Source: Actinomycetes bacterium (GTDB lineage Bacteria; Actinomycetota; Acidimicrobiia; Acidimicrobiales; Palsa-688). Taken from it: a stretch of 6,455 nt of DNA. The notes below the pieces were generated by a model. That model made no database searches. It was not told the DNA's origin and worked only from the letters and a program-made list of their open reading frames with translations. The stretch lies in assembly GCA_021827225.1 (NCBI GenBank), contig JAKAXG010000260.1:1-6455 (forward strand), in the 5' to 3' direction. Each line of letters opens with the position of its first letter. The first letter of the stretch is position 1. The position numbers were made by a program, and so were the translations under genes. Of this stretch, positions 6,399-6,455 are shown one piece after another.

Positions 6399-6455
6399 GG
6401 TCCCGTTCTCCTGACCCCGGCCCCGGCGACGCCGGCCCGGAGGAACGGTCCGGGG

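Noticed and set aside
6423..6435. CCGGC-GAC-GCCGG inverted repeat upstream of the kinase gene
   Set aside because: A five-base stem with mismatched flanks is common by chance at this GC content, and no regulatory context supports it.

Overview
The window is very GC-rich (roughly 70% or more by eye) and holds five complete protein-coding genes with almost no intergenic space. Several traits point to an actinobacterium: the synthase at the left end carries actinobacterial-type motifs (ENSHAST, NDNGRSYAPT), a mycothiol-dependent-type enzyme is present, starts are GTG or ATG, and TANNNT -10 boxes sit directly at start codons in the leaderless style. An Acidimicrobiia-like or other uncultured lineage is possible, but I cannot fix the taxon from sequence alone.

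Layout, left to right. Positions 1-102 are a short upstream region with a likely leaderless -10 box. Positions 103-2019 (+) encode 1-deoxy-D-xylulose-5-phosphate synthase (dxs), the entry enzyme of the MEP isoprenoid pathway. Positions 2021-2758 (+) encode a maleylpyruvate-isomerase/DinB-fold mycothiol-dependent-type protein, one base after the dxs stop and probably co-transcribed. Positions 2755-3486 (-) encode an SRAP (YedK/HMCES) abasic-site-crosslinking protein, whose stop codon shares a CTAG palindrome with the stop of the previous gene. Positions 3487-3574 are a compact divergent promoter region. Positions 3575-5293 (+) encode a polytopic membrane protein with an extracytoplasmic C-terminal domain, which I read tentatively as GT-C glycosyltransferase-like. 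Positions 5322-6386 (-) encode an APH/ecdysteroid-kinase-like small-molecule phosphotransferase. Positions 6387-6455 are its leader, with a clear Shine-Dalgarno sequence.

Apart from the dxs pair, the genes alternate in strand, so the window is mostly a set of single-gene units rather than one pathway operon. I see no mobile element, phage gene, CRISPR array, tRNA, rRNA or riboswitch, and no strong evidence of a new multi-gene system. The points most worth a second look are the uncharacterised membrane protein, a His-to-Thr change beside the catalytic Glu of DXS, the coupling of dxs to a mycothiol-type enzyme, and two matching GGTACCYT leaderless promoter boxes.
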